DNA of 64,000 nt from Aquarana catesbeiana (taxonomy: Eukaryota > Chordata > Amphibia > Anura > Ranidae), in the NCBI RefSeq assembly GCF_042186555.1, contig NC_133327.1:51844065-51908064 (forward strand), in the 5' to 3' direction. The number at the start of each line of letters is the position of its first letter. The first letter of the stretch is position 1. The notes under the pieces were generated by a model. That model was not told the origin of the DNA and ran no database searches. It was given only the letters and a program-made list of their open reading frames with translations. The position numbers were made by a program, and so were the translations under genes. Shown piece by piece: positions 54,394 through 64,000 of the stretch.

Positions 54394-57300
54394 ATGGGCG
54401 AGATTAAATTCTGTTCATTCAATGCAAGAGGCCTTAACTCTCCTAATAAAAGAAATCAAATTTTAAACATGTTTAATAAACAAAAAGTGGATGTTATACT
54501 GTTCCAAGAGACTCATTTTCGTTCGAATCACATTCCAAAAATTAATAATCGAAATTATAATTTCTGGATACATGATACATTTCCTTACACCAAATCAAGA
54601 GGGGTATCCATTGCTTTTCACAGGAATGTACCTCACCAAGTAATACAAAAATATATGGGCAATGACGGAAGATCTTTGGTTATAAGGGTAATGCTATATG
54701 GAAAAACTTTTACAATTATTAACCTTTATTTACCAAATCATGATCAGATAAGGATGGGAATAAAAGCCATAAATAAGAGCATGGAAAAAGCAGAAGGTAT
54801 AGTGATTATGGGTGGGGACTTTAATTTTGTTATAGATACAAAAATTGATACAACTAATACACATGCTTATAGAAATAAAAACCAGATAGAGGAATTTAAG
54901 GGGACAATGGAGAAATATCAGCTGGTGGATATATGTAGGGCCCAACATCAAACGGAAAAAAATTATTCATACTATTCTAAAATACACGATTCCTATCATA
55001 GGATAGATTATTTTTTTATTAATCATTTGGGAGTGTCAATGACTCCATCATCAGATATAGGAGGATTCTTATGGTCAGATCATGCCCCGTTGTATTTGGA
55101 AATCAAAGTAATAGAGCGAGAAAAAACAAAAAGAAACTGGAGACTAAATGACAACCTATTAAAAAATAAAGAATGTATAGAGGATATACGTAGGACAATA
55201 AAGGAATTTATAGAAATCCATGAGAAGGATGAAACATCAATTCCCATACAATGGGAAACATTAAAATGCGTAATAAGGGGGACATTTATTAAACATGGCT
55301 CAAGATTAAAAAAAAGAAGGGAGAAAAAAAAATCCCAGCTGATAAAAGAAATAGAGGAATTGGATAAAAATCATAAACAAAATTTAAAATCAATAGATAA
55401 AATAAAATTAAATGAGAAAAGGCTGGAACTACAAACAATGCTCCATGAGGAAACTCTTAGGATTAGAGACCGTGGAAGGGCACAATGGTATCAATACGGG
55501 AATAAAACAGGGAAGACACTTGCTAAGGTATTAAAAGAACAACAGATATCAACAACTATAATTAAAATATTAAAAGCAAATGGCGAATATACATACGACC
55601 CCAAAGATATAATGGAAGAATTCCATACATATTATTCTAATTTATATAATATTAAAACATCAGAGGGGAACAAGATGGAAAATGGGAACAGAGAGAAAAT
55701 TAAAGAATATATCTACGAAACTGCTCTCCCTAGATTCCCTGAAGAAATATCCGAAAAATTGGAAAAGGATATTTCTCTAGAAGAGATTCAGCAAGCAATT
55801 AAAGAATTAGTCCCGGGAAAAAGTCCTGGACCTGACGGATTCACTGCCAGATTTTTTAAGAATTTTCAGGACATAATTGCCCCTATATTGGAAAAAACAT
55901 ACAATTCGATATCTGATATACAAGGCTTTGTGCCACAAAGCACAGAAGCCCACATTACTTTGATCCCAAAACCGGAGAAGGACCATACGTTGTGCAAGAA
56001 CTATCGACCTATCTCGTTAACTAACATAGATATCCGTTTGTATTCCAAAATTATTGCAAACAGAATAACACCAATCCTACCCAATTATATACAATTAGAT
56101 CAAGCCGGATTTACAAAAGGGAGGGAAACTAAAGATAATATCATAAAGACCTGTACACTACTGGAGTATGCCCAAAGAACAGATACTGAAACGTGCATGC
56201 TGGCCATAGATGCTGAAAAAGCATTTGATAGGATAGGATGGTGCTTCTTGGAAGAAACATTGAAACAACTCGGTATGGGTCCGAAAATGTTTAACAGGAT
56301 AGTTGCTTTGTATTCCAACCCAAGAGCAAAAGTAAGAGTGAACGGTATGTTATCAAAAGACATAAAAATATCAAACGGCACTCGTCAAGGATGCCCCCTT
56401 TCTCCCTTATTGTTTGTACTTATAATGGAACATTTAATCACTGCAATTAGGAATAACAAAGATATCAAAGGGTTAAGAGTGGGGGAAAAAGAATACAAGA
56501 TAGCTGCATATGCAGATGATTTACTAATATATATAACCAACCCCATCATAACTATCCCAAATTTAATGAAAGAACTTAAAAGATTTGGGGAGCTAAGTTA
56601 TTTCAAGGTAAATTACGACAAATCAGAGATACTAAATATATCAATTAATGAAAGAGTTAGCTTACTGATGCAAAAGGACTTTCCATTTAAATGGAAGCGA
56701 AACGCAATAAAATATTTAGGAGTCTTTCTAACCAAAGATCTGAAACAGCTGCAGAAGATGAACTATGAGAAGGTAATTGGAAATGCTATTAAATCATTAC
56801 AGAAATATGATAAATTGGTATACTCTTGGACGGGAAGAGTTAATATCGTAAAAATGGATATACTACCAAAACTCTTGTATACTTTTCAAACGATACCATT
56901 GGAACCCCCAAGAAAACTAATGAAGGAGCTAAAAAAATCTATAATTGGATTTATATGGGCACATAAAACCCCCCGGATAAAAAGAGAAAATCTAATAAGA
57001 AAGAAAAGCAAGGGGGGGCTGGCATTACCTGACTGCACAAAATATTTGCAAGCAGCATCACTAACCAGTATAATCGATTGGTACCATAACAAAGAAAACA
57101 AGCAATGGGTCAGCATGGAGGAGGAAATAATAGGGCCCCAACTAAAAATCCTCCCATGGATAGAACCCTACTTGAGACCTAAGAGAAAGGAGCTGACATT
57201 CTTTGTAAATGCAACGTTAAAGGTATGGGATGGCATAGTGAAAAATGGGAAGCTCTCCACGACGTTGGGACCTATGACTCCATTGTTTCTCAACCCCGAA

Positions 57301-58020
57301 TTCCCTCCAGCAATGGGATGTAAAAAATTCTTAAAATGGAATAGGGCAGAGGAAATAAGATTGGTACAAATCCTGGAGAATGGGAAAATACCTGCATTAA
57401 AGGAAATGGGAACGGAAAACCAAAAAAAATGGATGCAGTATCAACAACTTCAGACGTTTTTAGGACATAAAATAGTCAGGATAAACAGACCACCAACTAA
57501 ATTTGAAGAACTATTATTGGGAGAGCAGATTCCAACTAAGAAAATATCAAAAATATATGACGAACTAATCCCAAGTGGTCCACTTAAGGAGATAATAAAT
57601 GTAAGGAAATGGGAAGAGGTACTGGAGAGACCACTGCTGGAAGAAGAATGGGAAAAGGTTTTTGAAACTATACATAGAACAACCATTGCAAATAAATACC
57701 AGGAGAGGAATTACAAAATAGTAATGAGATGGTACAGGAGCCCAGTTACTCTAAATTTAATCAATAAAAGTAATACAGATTTATGCTGGAGATGCAAAAC
57801 AGAAAAGGGTACAATGGAACATATATGGTACGGATGCCACCTGGTGAAGGGATTCTGGAACAAAATATTTGACATTTATCATAAAGTATCAGGAGTAGAG
57901 ATGATCCCGAGCATAGAAATTTCACTACTGTCCCTGATACCAAAATCAATAAAGAAGATTAAAAAAGATATCATTCACCATATGACATCAGCGGCCAGAA
58001 CAATAATAGCAAGAGACTGA
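54394..58020 (+). CDS. L1-type ORF2: endonuclease and reverse transcriptase
   Basis: This encodes a 1,208-residue ORF2p that nicks target DNA and copies L1 RNA there. Residues 1-240 are an APE-type endonuclease with N9 (CSFNARGLNS), E39 (FQETHF), D142 and N144 (GGDFNF), and SDH at 228-230. About 460-760 is the reverse transcriptase, with GKSPGPDGF (475-483), NYRPISL (536-542), DAEKAFDR (606-613), GTRQGCPLSPLLF (662-674) and the catalytic YADD at 706-709. The C-terminal Cys motif is C-x2-C-x8-H-x4-C at 1131-1148 (CWRCKTEKGTMEHIWYGC). All catalytic residues are present without internal stops. The frame ends at TGA 58018-58020 beside a nine-A run. The conserved tail continues in another frame (58030-58189), so this copy has probably lost about 55 residues. 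Confidence 0.95.
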   Translation: MGEIKFCSFNARGLNSPNKRNQILNMFNKQKVDVILFQETHFRSNHIPKINNRNYNFWIHDTFPYTKSRGVSIAFHRNVPHQVIQKYMGNDGRSLVIRVMLYGKTFTIINLYLPNHDQIRMGIKAINKSMEKAEGIVIMGGDFNFVIDTKIDTTNTHAYRNKNQIEEFKGTMEKYQLVDICRAQHQTEKNYSYYSKIHDSYHRIDYFFINHLGVSMTPSSDIGGFLWSDHAPLYLEIKVIEREKTKRNWRLNDNLLKNKECIEDIRRTIKEFIEIHEKDETSIPIQWETLKCVIRGTFIKHGSRLKKRREKKKSQLIKEIEELDKNHKQNLKSIDKIKLNEKRLELQTMLHEETLRIRDRGRAQWYQYGNKTGKTLAKVLKEQQISTTIIKILKANGEYTYDPKDIMEEFHTYYSNLYNIKTSEGNKMENGNREKIKEYIYETALPRFPEEISEKLEKDISLEEIQQAIKELVPGKSPGPDGFTARFFKNFQDIIAPILEKTYNSISDIQGFVPQSTEAHITLIPKPEKDHTLCKNYRPISLTNIDIRLYSKIIANRITPILPNYIQLDQAGFTKGRETKDNIIKTCTLLEYAQRTDTETCMLAIDAEKAFDRIGWCFLEETLKQLGMGPKMFNRIVALYSNPRAKVRVNGMLSKDIKISNGTRQGCPLSPLLFVLIMEHLITAIRNNKDIKGLRVGEKEYKIAAYADDLLIYITNPIITIPNLMKELKRFGELSYFKVNYDKSEILNISINERVSLLMQKDFPFKWKRNAIKYLGVFLTKDLKQLQKMNYEKVIGNAIKSLQKYDKLVYSWTGRVNIVKMDILPKLLYTFQTIPLEPPRKLMKELKKSIIGFIWAHKTPRIKRENLIRKKSKGGLALPDCTKYLQAASLTSIIDWYHNKENKQWVSMEEEIIGPQLKILPWIEPYLRPKRKELTFFVNATLKVWDGIVKNGKLSTTLGPMTPLFLNPEFPPAMGCKKFLKWNRAEEIRLVQILENGKIPALKEMGTENQKKWMQYQQLQTFLGHKIVRINRPPTKFEELLLGEQIPTKKISKIYDELIPSGPLKEIINVRKWEEVLERPLLEEEWEKVFETIHRTTIANKYQERNYKIVMRWYRSPVTLNLINKSNTDLCWRCKTEKGTMEHIWYGCHLVKGFWNKIFDIYHKVSGVEMIPSIEISLLSLIPKSIKKIKKDIIHHMTSAARTIIARD

Positions 58021-58189
58021 AAAAAAAACAAAAAGCCCAGCAATAGTAGATTGGGTATGTGAAATGAATGAAATCCAGTATATGGAGGAACAGATAAGAG
58101 AGGAAGGTTATACCACAAATCAACTTCCTGAGATTTGGCAAAGTTGGGATGAGTTTAAGGCATCGCATGAACTAATGGAATATGTATAA
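58021..58189 (+). pseudogene. Frame-shifted tail of L1 ORF2
   Basis: In the +1 frame after the A-run the sequence reads KSPAIVDWVCEMNEIQYMEE, QIREEGYTTNQLPEIWQSWD, EFKASHELMEYV and stops at 58187-58189. The pattern ...W...(I/M)..I..MEE...........W..W matches the ends of vertebrate L1 ORF2 proteins. A G-to-A change (TGG to TGA) plus a one-base gain in the A-run would explain the break. Confidence 0.65.
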
Positions 58190-58500
58190 GGAATGAGGAT
58201 AGAGGAAACTTTTTTTTTTTTTTTGTGTATGAGTGTGACCAGTATGGAAGAGATAGGTATAGGGTAGGGGGGGCAAGGGATTGTGGATTTTCTAGGAGGT
58301 TAGGAGGAGGAAACTTGGAGATGAATGATACAGACGAATATAACTAGAATGAATAATCTTTTATGTAATAGAAATATTAAGAATCTATTGTGAAATGTCT
58401 TGTTTAACTGGAAGTTATTATTTGGTTTTGTTTTTATTACGTTGTGATATTTATGATTGTTTATATGAAATGAAAAATTTAATAAAGAGAGATTGAAAAC
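58190..58500 (+). other. L1 3' UTR
   Basis: Short and non-coding, ending AATAAAGAGAGATTGAAAAC; AATAAA at 58481-58486. No G-rich polypurine tract or long A tail. Confidence 0.75.
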
Positions 58501-58664
58501 AAAACTGGAGAGTGCAAAATCTGGTGCAGCTGTGCATGGTAGCCAATCAGCTTCTAACTTCAGCTTGTTCAATTAAGCTTTAACAATAAAACCCCGGAAG
58601 CTGATTGGTTGCTATGCAGAGCTCCACCAGATTTTGCACTTGCCAGTTTTAGTAAATCAACCCC
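58501..58664. mobile_element. Right piece of palindromic MITE (copy 2)
   Basis: It continues the MITE begun at 50422: AATCTGGTGCAGCTG, a palindromic AGCTTCTAACTTCAGC centre, then CACCAGATTTTGCAC and CCAGTTTTAGTAAATC. Starts with the L1 target duplication. Confidence 0.9.
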
Positions 58665-58819
58665 AAAGTGACAGCCACAAGGATATGTGAGAGAAAATCT
58701 TCCCCGGTTTTCATATTGGGCTTCATATAGAGTAGAGCAGGTAGTAAACACCAGTGTTTGGCAAAGCAGAATAGTTCTGTTTCTAGGCCACTATGACATC
58801 AAAGGTGCCAGAGGGCATA

Positions 58820-60459
58820 CAGTTGCAATAAAAAGTATGTGAGCCCTTTTGGAATGATATGGGTTTCTGCACAAATTGGTTATAAAATGTGATCTGATCT
58901 TCATCTAAGTCACAACAATAGACAATCACAGTCTGCTTAAACTAATAACACACAAAGAATTAAATGTTACCATGTTTTTATTGAACACACCATGTAAACT
59001 TTCTCAGTGCAGGTGGAAAAAGTATGTGAACCCCTAGACTAATGAGATCTCCAAGAGCTAATTGGAGAGAGGTTTCAGCCAACTGGAGTCCAATCAATGA
59101 GATGAGATTGGAGGTGTTGGTTACAGCTGTCCTGCCCTATAAAAAACACACACCGGTTCTGGGTTTGCTTTTCACAAGAAGCAGTGCCTGATGTGAATGA
59201 TGCTTCGCACAAAAGAGCTCTCAGAAGAGCTACAATTAAGAATTTTTGACTTGCATAAAACTGGAAAGGGTTATAAAAGTATCTCCAAAAGCCTTGCTGT
59301 TCATCAGTCCACAGTAAGACAAATTGTCTATAAATGGAGAAAGTTCAGCACTGTTGCTACTCTACCTAGGAGTGGGCGTCCTGTAAAGATGACTGCAAGA
59401 GCACAGCGCAGACTGCGCAATGAGGTGAAGAAGAATCCTCGAGTGTCAGGTAAAGACTTACAAAAGTCTCTGGCATATGCTAACATCCCTGTTAGCGAAT
59501 CTACGATACGTAAAACACTAAACAAGAATGGATTTCATGGGAGGATACCACAGAGGAAGCCACTGCTGTCCAAAAAAAACATTGCTGCACATTTACAGTT
59601 TGCACAAGAACACCTGGATGTTCTACAGCAGTACTGGCAAAATATTCTGTGAACAGATGAAACCAAAGTTGAGTTGTTTGGAAGAAACACACAACACTAT
59701 GTGTGGAGAAAAAGAGGCACAGCACACCAACATCAAAACCTCATCCCAATCAAAACCTCATCCCAACTGTGAAGTATGGTGGTGGGGGCATCATGGTTTG
59801 GGTCTGCTTTGCTGCGTCAGGGCCTAAACGGATTGCTATCATCAAAGGAAAAATGAATTCCCAAGTTTATCAAGACATTTTGCAGGAGAACTTAAGGCCA
59901 TCTGTCCACCAGCTGAAGCTCAACAGAAGATGGGTGTTGCCACAGGACAACAACCCAAAGCATAGAAGTAAATCAACAACAGAATGGCTTAAACAAAAGA
60001 AAATACGCCTTCTGGAGTGGCCCAGTCAGAGTCCTGACCTCAACCCGATTGAGATGCTGTGGCATGACCTCAAGAAAGCGATTCACACCAGACATCGCAA
60101 GAATATTGCTGAACTAAAACAGTTCTGTAAAGAGGAATGGTCAAGAATTACTCCTGACCGTTGTGCACATCTGATCTGCAACTACAGGAAACGTTTGGTT
60201 GAAGTTATTGCTGCCAAAGGAGGTTCAACCAGTTATTAAATCCAAGGGTTCACATACTTTTTCCACCTGCACTGTGAATGTTTACATGGTGTGTTCAATA
60301 AAAACATGGTAACATTTAATTCTGTGTGTGTTAATAGTTTAAGCAGACTGTGATTGTCTATTGTTGTGACTTAGATGAAGATCAGATCACATTTTATGAC
60401 CAATTTGTGTAGAAATCCACATCATTCCAAAAGGGTTCACATACTTTTTATTGCAACTG
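58820..60459 (+). mobile_element. Tc1-type transposon, complete ends, 1,640 bp
   Basis: The termini CAGTTGCAATAAAAAGTATG and (inverted) CATACTTTTTATTGCAACTG are flanked by TA (58818-58819, 60460-60461). Inner direct repeats GGAAAAAGTATGTGAACCCC (about 59016) and GGTTCACATACTTTTTCC (about 60247) give the IR/DR layout of fish and frog Tc1 elements. Repeats of about 200 bp match well, suggesting a fairly recent copy. Confidence 0.95.
59197..60239 (+). pseudogene. Tc1 transposase with two lesions
   Basis: This DD34E transposase cuts at terminal repeats and inserts at TA. The N-terminal paired-like domain (TGKGYKSISKSLAVHQSTVR, GRPVKMTARAQRRL, SESTIRKTLNKNGFHGR) is followed by the catalytic domain: TDETKVELFG, GGGGIMVWVCFAASG, PQDNNPKHRS, SPDLNPIEMLWHDLKKAI, ending GGSTSY at TAA 60239. 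I see only two disabling changes: TGA at 59650-59652 where the family has Trp just before TDETK, and a perfect-but-one 17-bp tandem duplication (59734-59750 and 59751-59767) that shifts the frame. Removing 17 bp makes the upstream and downstream frames agree. D, D and E are all present. Confidence 0.95.
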
Positions 60460-60461
60460 TA

Positions 60462-60838
60462 TGTGTCACGTCTGCCCAACTGAACACATTGTATGGCTGT
60501 AGGTACCCTTCGTTAAAGCTCAGACCTTAATGTGCAATACATCTTTTTTCACTGTGATTTAACATACAACAAAACATATGCCTAAACCCAGGGGAAATAA
60601 AGCATGCTATCCACAGTCTTTAAAGCTGAGACTTCTACAAATACACGTTTGATGTCTAAAGAGGATACCCAAGGGGCTACTTCTGTCCTATATCCTGAGT
60701 AATCATTACTCAGAAATGAAGTACCTGCAATTTGCATTTTGGCCACAAGATGGCGATAGAGTATTTTCACTGCAGTATTGCTCATGTAAGCAGCATATTT
60801 GCTGATTCTGGACAGTAGAAGAAGGTACATCACGCAAT
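60462..60838. other. Spacer, no gene seen
   Basis: Nothing recognised. Confidence 0.35.
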
Positions 60839-61018
60839 GGGCTTTATTAACTAAAGCTGGAGAGAGCAAAATCAGGCTCACTTCTGCAATAGAAACCAAT
60901 CAACTTCTAACCTCAGTTAGTTCAATTAAGCTTAGGCAATAAAACCTGGAGGCTGATTGGTTTCTATGCATAACTGAGCCTGATTCTGCACTCTCCAGCT
61001 TTAGTAAATAAACCTCAC
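60839..61018. mobile_element. Palindromic MITE, TTTAGTAAAT family (copy 3)
   Basis: The left arm GGGCTTTATTAACTAAAGCT...AAAATCAGGCTCA is inverted on the right (TGAGCCTGATTCTGCAC...CTCCAGCTTTAGTAAATAAA). Same family as 28181 and 50422/58501. Confidence 0.85.
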
Positions 61019-61161
61019 AGTGCTTTACAAAGCACATAGGGCTATTGACATCAGTTCTTGTATGCGAAAGAGCTTACAGTCCAATTACCCTAACAGAAGA
61101 CACTCACGTTCTCTCTCTTCTCTCTCCCTCTCTCTTTACTTTCTCTCCTCTCCTCCTCTTC
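61019..61161. repeat. Interspersed-repeat fragment and CT-rich simple sequence
   Basis: CAGTGCTTTACAAAGCACA and AGAGCTTACAGTCC echo the repeat at 30396-30536. A CTCTCT-rich tract follows up to the poly(T). Confidence 0.55.
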
Positions 61162-64000
61162 TTTTTTTTTTTTTTTAACATAGATTTTATTGAGCAGAAT
61201 CACACTACAGATTATGGCAAACGAGATGAAATACATTTTTTTTTTGGTTCATGAAATAAGAGAAATAAATCAAGTCAGGCCAAGTAGCCTCAGTTTTGTG
61301 TGCTTAGGAAGATTACATAACAAAATCAATATTGAACAACAACATATGAGAAAGGGGACACTCGTGCAGAGATAACCGGATGGATCTTCTGTGAAGGGGG
61401 GTCCCTGGAAACAAAAAGAACAGGGTAGAGATGGGGTAGAAAGAAGGGGTGGTAAGGAGGGGTGGGGGTGGGGGGTTGCACCAATTATGTAGCATAATGA
61501 CACCAGGACTGAGAAAGTAGAAACAGAGCAGGGTGCTCTTGAAAGGGGGTTTCAATGGTTGAGGTGGGTAGAGTGAATCTTTCGAGGTAGTGTGGAGGAT
61601 TCCGAAAGTCCTCCAGGCAGGTGTTAATTGATGGAGGTGTCCACTGACCCTGGGTTCGGTTGACTGGCCCCATAGTATGAGAAGGAGGTTTCGAAGTTCT
61701 TAAGTCCTCTGGGGATAGTGTTGATTCCATGAAGGCTTGCCATCTGGAGTAGAGACAGTGTCTGGGTTTTTCATGTTTAAAATTGGTGTTGAGTTTGTCC
61801 TTATATAACAGGTGGAGGAGTTCTCGTTTGATCAGATAGACCTTTGGCTGACGAGGGGATGTCCAGTTCTTTGGAATGGCTTTTCTGGCAATTAGGAGAC
61901 ATATCAGGATCCAGTCCAGTGTGGGGTGCGAGCGTAGGGAGACCATGTTAGTAGTTGTTTGTCCCAATATCCAAAGATAAGAAGTAGTGGGTCTTTTGGC
62001 AGTTTCAACAGGGTTATACCATAAATGAAAGATAGGACTTGATCACAGTAGGTAGAGATATACGAGCATGACCAAAAGCGGTGTGTTAGTGAGGGTTTGG
62101 GATGTTGGCATAGAGGGCAGGCAGCAAAGTCTGGGTTGCTTTTATCATGGAGAAAAGGGACATAGGCACGGTGGAGGATTTTTAGTTGGGTTTCTCTCCA
62201 AGATTCGTTGGGAATTAATTGTAGGGTTTTGTTGTAGCCTTGTAGAATTTTGTCCACTATGTCAGAGTCTGGAAAGTCTTTGCCTCAATTTGCTGCTGCT
62301 GCTGATGACGCTAGTGACAGAGTGGTTTTCTGCAGTAGAGGTTTGTATATTTCTGAAATTGTGTAGGAGCCCTTTCGGATCAATTGGTCTGTGATAGATT
62401 CTTTGAATCTTTTGCGTTCTTCTCTGCATGTGGTATGGATGAAGCTGACACATTGCCCAAAGTAGAAGGCATGAGATTGGGGAAGGGAAAAGGCTTCAGC
62501 TATGACTGTAAAAGGTTTAGCTCGCCCTGTTTCCTTGTTGCAGAGTGATGAGAAGTTTGTGAGTCCTTTTGTTTCCAGATGAAGAAAGGTTTGTGTTCCA
62601 TCCCCGGGGGAATTTTGGGTTGCCCTGGATTGGGAGATGTCTGGAAAGAAAAGGTGATAACTTCAGGCTCTTTCTTGCTTCCCTCCAGGCTATGGCAGTT
62701 ATGTTGCAGAGTGGAGGGGATAGATTTCCACTTACAGTGAAGCAGGGCAGCCAGTGAGTAGGGATGGGCCATAGTGGATTCAATTATATAATTTGAGCAA
62801 CAAGAGGATTGCGATATCCAGTCCAGGCCTGTCTGGAGAAGGCACGCTATGTTTTAAGTTCTGACATTTGGGAGACTTATGCCCCCCTCTCGTCTGGGAA
62901 GATATAGTTTTGCAAATGTAATATGTGGTCGTTTGTTTTGCCAGATAAATTTAGAGATGGCTTTGTTTAGGAATTTATCTTTATGTTTCAAGACTATCGG
63001 TATCATTTGAAGAGGGTACAGTAGGCAGGCAAAATTGACCATTTTTACAAGGTGGCATCTTGTAGATTCATCCAGTTACCCAATTCTTGAGAGATCTTTG
63101 TAATCCAGGGGGGGGGGGGGGGGGGGGGGGGGGTAGTTGAGTTGATATATAGAAGATGGTAGCTTCCCTATTTTAATGCCCAAGTAGGTTATATGTGCTT
63201 TGGCAACCGTGAAGGGTGAGTGGGAATTCCAGGGAGGGTTTGAGAGGGTGCCTATGGGGAGAATTTTGCTCTTGCTGTAGAGTCTGAATTAGTCAAAAAT
63301 AGTTTTAATAGTGGACATGTCGGAGGAGGGGTTTGCCGAGAAGATAAGGGCATCATGGGCATAAAGGGAGGTACGTATTTTGTGATCGCTGATGTTGATC
63401 CCATGTAATGGGGCTATGTGGGTTAGGAATCTGGAGAGGGGTTCTAGGGCAAGATTGAAAAGCAGTGGGGAGAGGGGGCAACCTTGTCTCGTGCCCTTGT
63501 GGAGGTAGAATTCTTCAGATAGAAGGCTGGCTGCCACTAGTCTGGCCCACGGGGGCCTTGTACATAACAGTCACAAGGTGGCTAAAGGGGCCTATGAAGC
63601 CCATTTTCGACATGGTAATTGAAAGCCATTCGAAGCTGACATTGTCTAAGGCTTTTTCCGTGTCCAAAGTGATAATAGCAAAGTCACCCCCCAGATTCTG
63701 TTTTGCATGTTCTAAGACCATCATTACTTTTCGGATGGTCAAAGTGGCTGTTCTCCCCTTAACAAAGCCGGATTGGGCGGGGTGTATCAGAGAGGGAATA
63801 ATGTTGGCGAGTCTGGTGGCGGCGATTTTTTGAGAGAATTTTGATGTCTAGGTTTAAGAGGGATATAGGCCTATAGGAACCCGGTTCGAGGGGGTCTTTT
63901 CCTTTCTTGGAGAGTAGTTTGATAATGGCCTGGTTACTGTAGGTAGGTAAGGGCCGTCTGACCAAATGCCTTGGTATACTTTGAGAAGGGTGGGCTCTAT
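61162..64000 (-). pseudogene. Degenerate L1-clade LINE, ORF2 and 3' end, runs off the window
   Basis: Minus strand. The 3' end is a T15 run (61162-61176, a poly(A) tail in sense) with AATAAA complement at 61186-61191. Reading upstream, ORF2 fragments appear in the right order but different frames: SYRPISLLNLDIKILSK (about 63850), AIITLDTEKALDNVSFEWL (about 63650), GTRQGCPLSPLLFNLALEPL (about 63470), LYAHDALIFSANPS (about 63350), FIWQNKRPHITFAKLYLPRR (about 62920), and the C-x2-C-x8-H-x4-C motif CPLCQHPKPSLTHRFWSC (about 62095). The RT active site is YAHD, not YADD, and multiple frameshifts exist, so it is dead. It is divergent from the L1 at 50452. A G26 run interrupts it at 63108-63133. Confidence 0.9.
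63108..63133 (+). repeat. G26 homopolymer
   Basis: An uninterrupted run of about 26 G inside the degenerate LINE. Its length may be an assembly or sequencing estimate. Confidence 0.9.

Larger units (their letters stand above)
50452..58500 (+). mobile_element. Full-length L1-clade LINE, 8,049 bp, with target duplication
   Basis: The 15-bp sequence AAAACTGGAGAGTGC is repeated perfectly on both sides (50437-50451 and 58501-58515), and the interrupted MITE joins up when the LINE is removed. The top-strand site CT|AAAACTGG implies a bottom-strand nick GTTTT/AG, the known L1 endonuclease preference. Layout: GC-rich 5' UTR, ORF1, a 1.85-kb repetitive spacer, ORF2, and a 3' UTR with AATAAA at 58481-58486. 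There is no long poly(A) tail. The perfect TSD and open frames suggest a young insertion. Confidence 0.95.

Noticed and set aside
54730..57949. Minus-strand frames within L1 ORF2
   Set aside because: Shadows of the strongly supported plus-strand ORF2.

Overview
This is eukaryotic, almost certainly anuran (frog) DNA. That is inferred from single-exon class II olfactory receptor (OR) sequences embedded in transposons: piggyBac and other TTAA elements, hAT, Harbinger-like MITEs, Tc1/mariner, CR1/L2 LINEs, L1-clade LINEs and a Penelope-like element. The repeat spectrum resembles ranid frogs; the species is not identified. There are no operons and no prokaryotic features. Only one host gene looks intact: a 311-residue olfactory receptor at 34460-35395 (+). 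A related OR pseudogene lies at 20696-22160, split by a MITE.

Layout. 1-2.8 kb: a minus-strand CR1/L2 LINE tail interrupted by a hAT-like element full of 21-bp minisatellite. 3.2-3.57 kb: a MITE. 3.57-19.1 kb: a composite piggyBac-like element bounded by TTAA. It holds a broken transposase (about 4.64-6.51 kb) and about 20 copies of a ~395-bp satellite with higher-order structure. One satellite unit contains a 3,040-bp hAT-type insertion (9044-12083) that is almost entirely one giant inverted repeat with a CRE-like palindrome at its centre. 19.3-31.4 kb: MITEs, the OR pseudogene, a hAT element carrying a 25/27-bp minisatellite, more MITEs and a 34-bp minisatellite. 31.4-39.5 kb: inverted and truncated Tc1 elements, a second foldback element, the intact OR gene and a truncated TTAA element. 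39.5-50.4 kb: a 31-bp minisatellite, MITEs, LINE and Penelope remnants, TTAA elements and a solo-LTR candidate. 50,452-58,500: a full-length L1-clade LINE with a 15-bp target duplication, open ORF1 and almost open ORF2. 58.8-60.5 kb: a Tc1 element with only two obvious coding lesions. 61.2-64 kb: a degenerate minus-strand L1 running off the window.

Recurring theme. Many of the transposons here contain private tandem arrays or foldback arms. The items most worth a second look are the giant palindromic hAT element with mirrored TATA/ORF/poly(A)-like units, the higher-order satellite inside the piggyBac element, and the L1 with a CAAGATGGCCGC box at its 5' end and a 1.85-kb repetitive inter-ORF region. 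All calls come from reading the sequence; no database search was run.
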